NCBI GenBank assembly: GCA_003956705.1
Contig: QZCP01000282.1
Coordinates: forward strand, 1-64,000
Length of the DNA stretch: 64,000 bases
DNA from: Brevipalpus yothersi
Taxonomy: Eukaryota; Arthropoda; Arachnida; Trombidiformes; Tenuipalpidae
Direction: 5' to 3'
Shown: positions 62,852 through 64,000 of the stretch, piece by piece
Position numbering within the stretch: position 1 is the first letter of the stretch
How the letters are laid out: the number at the start of each line of letters is the position of its first letter
Notes under the pieces: generated by a model
Database searches by the model: none
What the model was told of the DNA's origin: nothing
The model's input: the letters and a program-made list of their open reading frames with translations, nothing else
Made by a program: the position numbers and the translations under genes

Positions 62852-64000
62852 CATGGCTTGTTCATTTGAGCTATATATTTCGCTTCCCGTTGAGCGTAAA
62901 ACAATGGTAATTGAATGAGAAAAAATATGGTGAAGATGACACTAAAAATCTGCTGTCAAATTGAATGAGAAAAATAGAGCTGTTTTAGTGAAGCTGTGCT
63001 CTTGATGTGACTGTTTGAGTCTCATTTTTGTGTCCCTCTCATCATGATCTGGATAATGAGGATCGAAAAAAAAGCGAGAGATATTCAATAATTTTTTTCC
63101 TCCTCAAATGAAACTGATGGATAAAAATTTTATCCATCATCCATCTTCTAAAAATTCATCTGTCTCTCAATTCCAAATGAGAATATGTGTGTATTTATGT
63201 AAAAATAGCAGATAAAAACATGGTAGTAGCAGATTAAAGTCCACATGATGAGTAGGTTGAAGTGGAAAACAAATAAATTAATACGATGAGTAGAGAAGTA
63301 AGTAAAAAATGATCAAAATAAATAAAAATTTCTCTCCAAAATCCTACTTTCTGATGATGAATCAAAACCCACTTTATTTATTCATTTCAAAAATAGAGAG
63401 AGAAAAGACAGTAGAAAAAGATGAAAAAAATTGCTTATTTCGGCAGATTTTTTTGTTTTCCACTTTAAGCTGTTATTCAAGTGATAGAAGCTGGAGATGA
63501 AGATGAAGATGAAGAAGAAAAAAGAGAGAGAAAGAAGATGTTGCATCACTTTTGCTTTTTGCCTGTTTGACAAGATATTCCAATTTTTTTCATCATCATG
63601 TAGTCAAAACTGTGTAGGAGATAGGAAAACATTCACCGAAAAAAGATGAACAGAAATGAAAAGGAGTTCTGAGTATCAACAACAGAAGTTAAGGAAAAGA
63701 TTTGAAGCTATCAAAGAGGAAGAGATAAAAGAAATGGATGACCAATGGTCAGTGGCTCATCTTTTCTTCCTCTCTCCCATCTAATTTCGCAAAAGAGAAA
63801 AGCTTGAGATGGAGGCCAAATTGAATTATCATTTGGTTGAGAACTTTCGAATAGATAGAGCGAAGGAATATGGCTTCTGGTGTTTCTCAACAAGTGATCA
63901 GAGGCAGTAAGAAGAGAGGAAGCCTTATACATCCCATCTGAAAGTGATGCGGAGTGATCCCATCATGATCGAACCAGAAGTTTTCCGGGATGATTGGATG

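Larger units (their letters stand above)
61615..64000. other. Cirl: 5' flank of the receptor gene
   Basis: No gene recognised. It should contain the 5' UTR and perhaps the promoter, but I cannot place a transcription start. A short exon-like piece with a GTAAGC donor lies at 61797-61759 (minus strand, preceded by TGTACAG) and could be a non-coding leader exon. GA runs at 62487-62543 and CT at 62820-62849 are present. Confidence 0.35.

Overview
This is an animal nuclear genomic window, and it reads as arthropod. The coding exons are AT-rich and split by introns with GT..AG borders. The non-coding DNA is full of GA/CT microsatellites, with smaller amounts of CA/GT, TATC, TTTC and trinucleotide repeats. 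Two runs of N mark assembly gaps. The lectin-domain sequence resembles insect CIRL more than vertebrate latrophilins. A chelicerate (mite-like) source fits the Ser/Asn/His-rich protein style, but that is an inference and not proven here.

One gene is well supported: a minus-strand adhesion GPCR of the latrophilin/CIRL family. Eight internal and terminal coding exons chain together with matching splice phases. In transcript order they are 24113-23918, 20505-20399, 16991-15907, 15530-15347, 11988-11321, 11190-11081, 6558-6043 and 1751-416 (stop). They encode, in order, a SUEL (galactose-binding lectin) domain, a low-complexity Ser/Thr/Asn linker, a HormR domain, a GAIN domain with GPS motif, seven transmembrane helices and a long cytoplasmic tail. 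A likely start exon with a signal peptide lies 37.4 kb upstream at 61614-61530. With it the whole coding sequence is 4,287 bases (1,428 residues). This start is an inference from phase, donor site and signal-peptide shape.

Layout. 1-415: 3' flank with one polyadenylation-signal candidate. 416-24113: eight exons separated by introns of 130 to 4,522 bases. 24114-61529: one very large first intron with dense GA/CT repeats, an unresolved gap, short perfect palindromes and a few unexplained exon-like ORFs. 61615-64000: 5' flank with no recognised gene. I see no bacterial operon, CRISPR array, tRNA, rRNA or intact transposon.

The most interesting point is the GPS. The usual His-Leu-Thr/Ser cleavage triad reads His-Val-Asn, so the nucleophile needed for self-cleavage is missing. 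The rest of the GPS (tryptophans, cysteines, and the Phe-Ala-Ile-Leu-Met agonist core) is kept. This receptor is therefore predicted to stay uncleaved.
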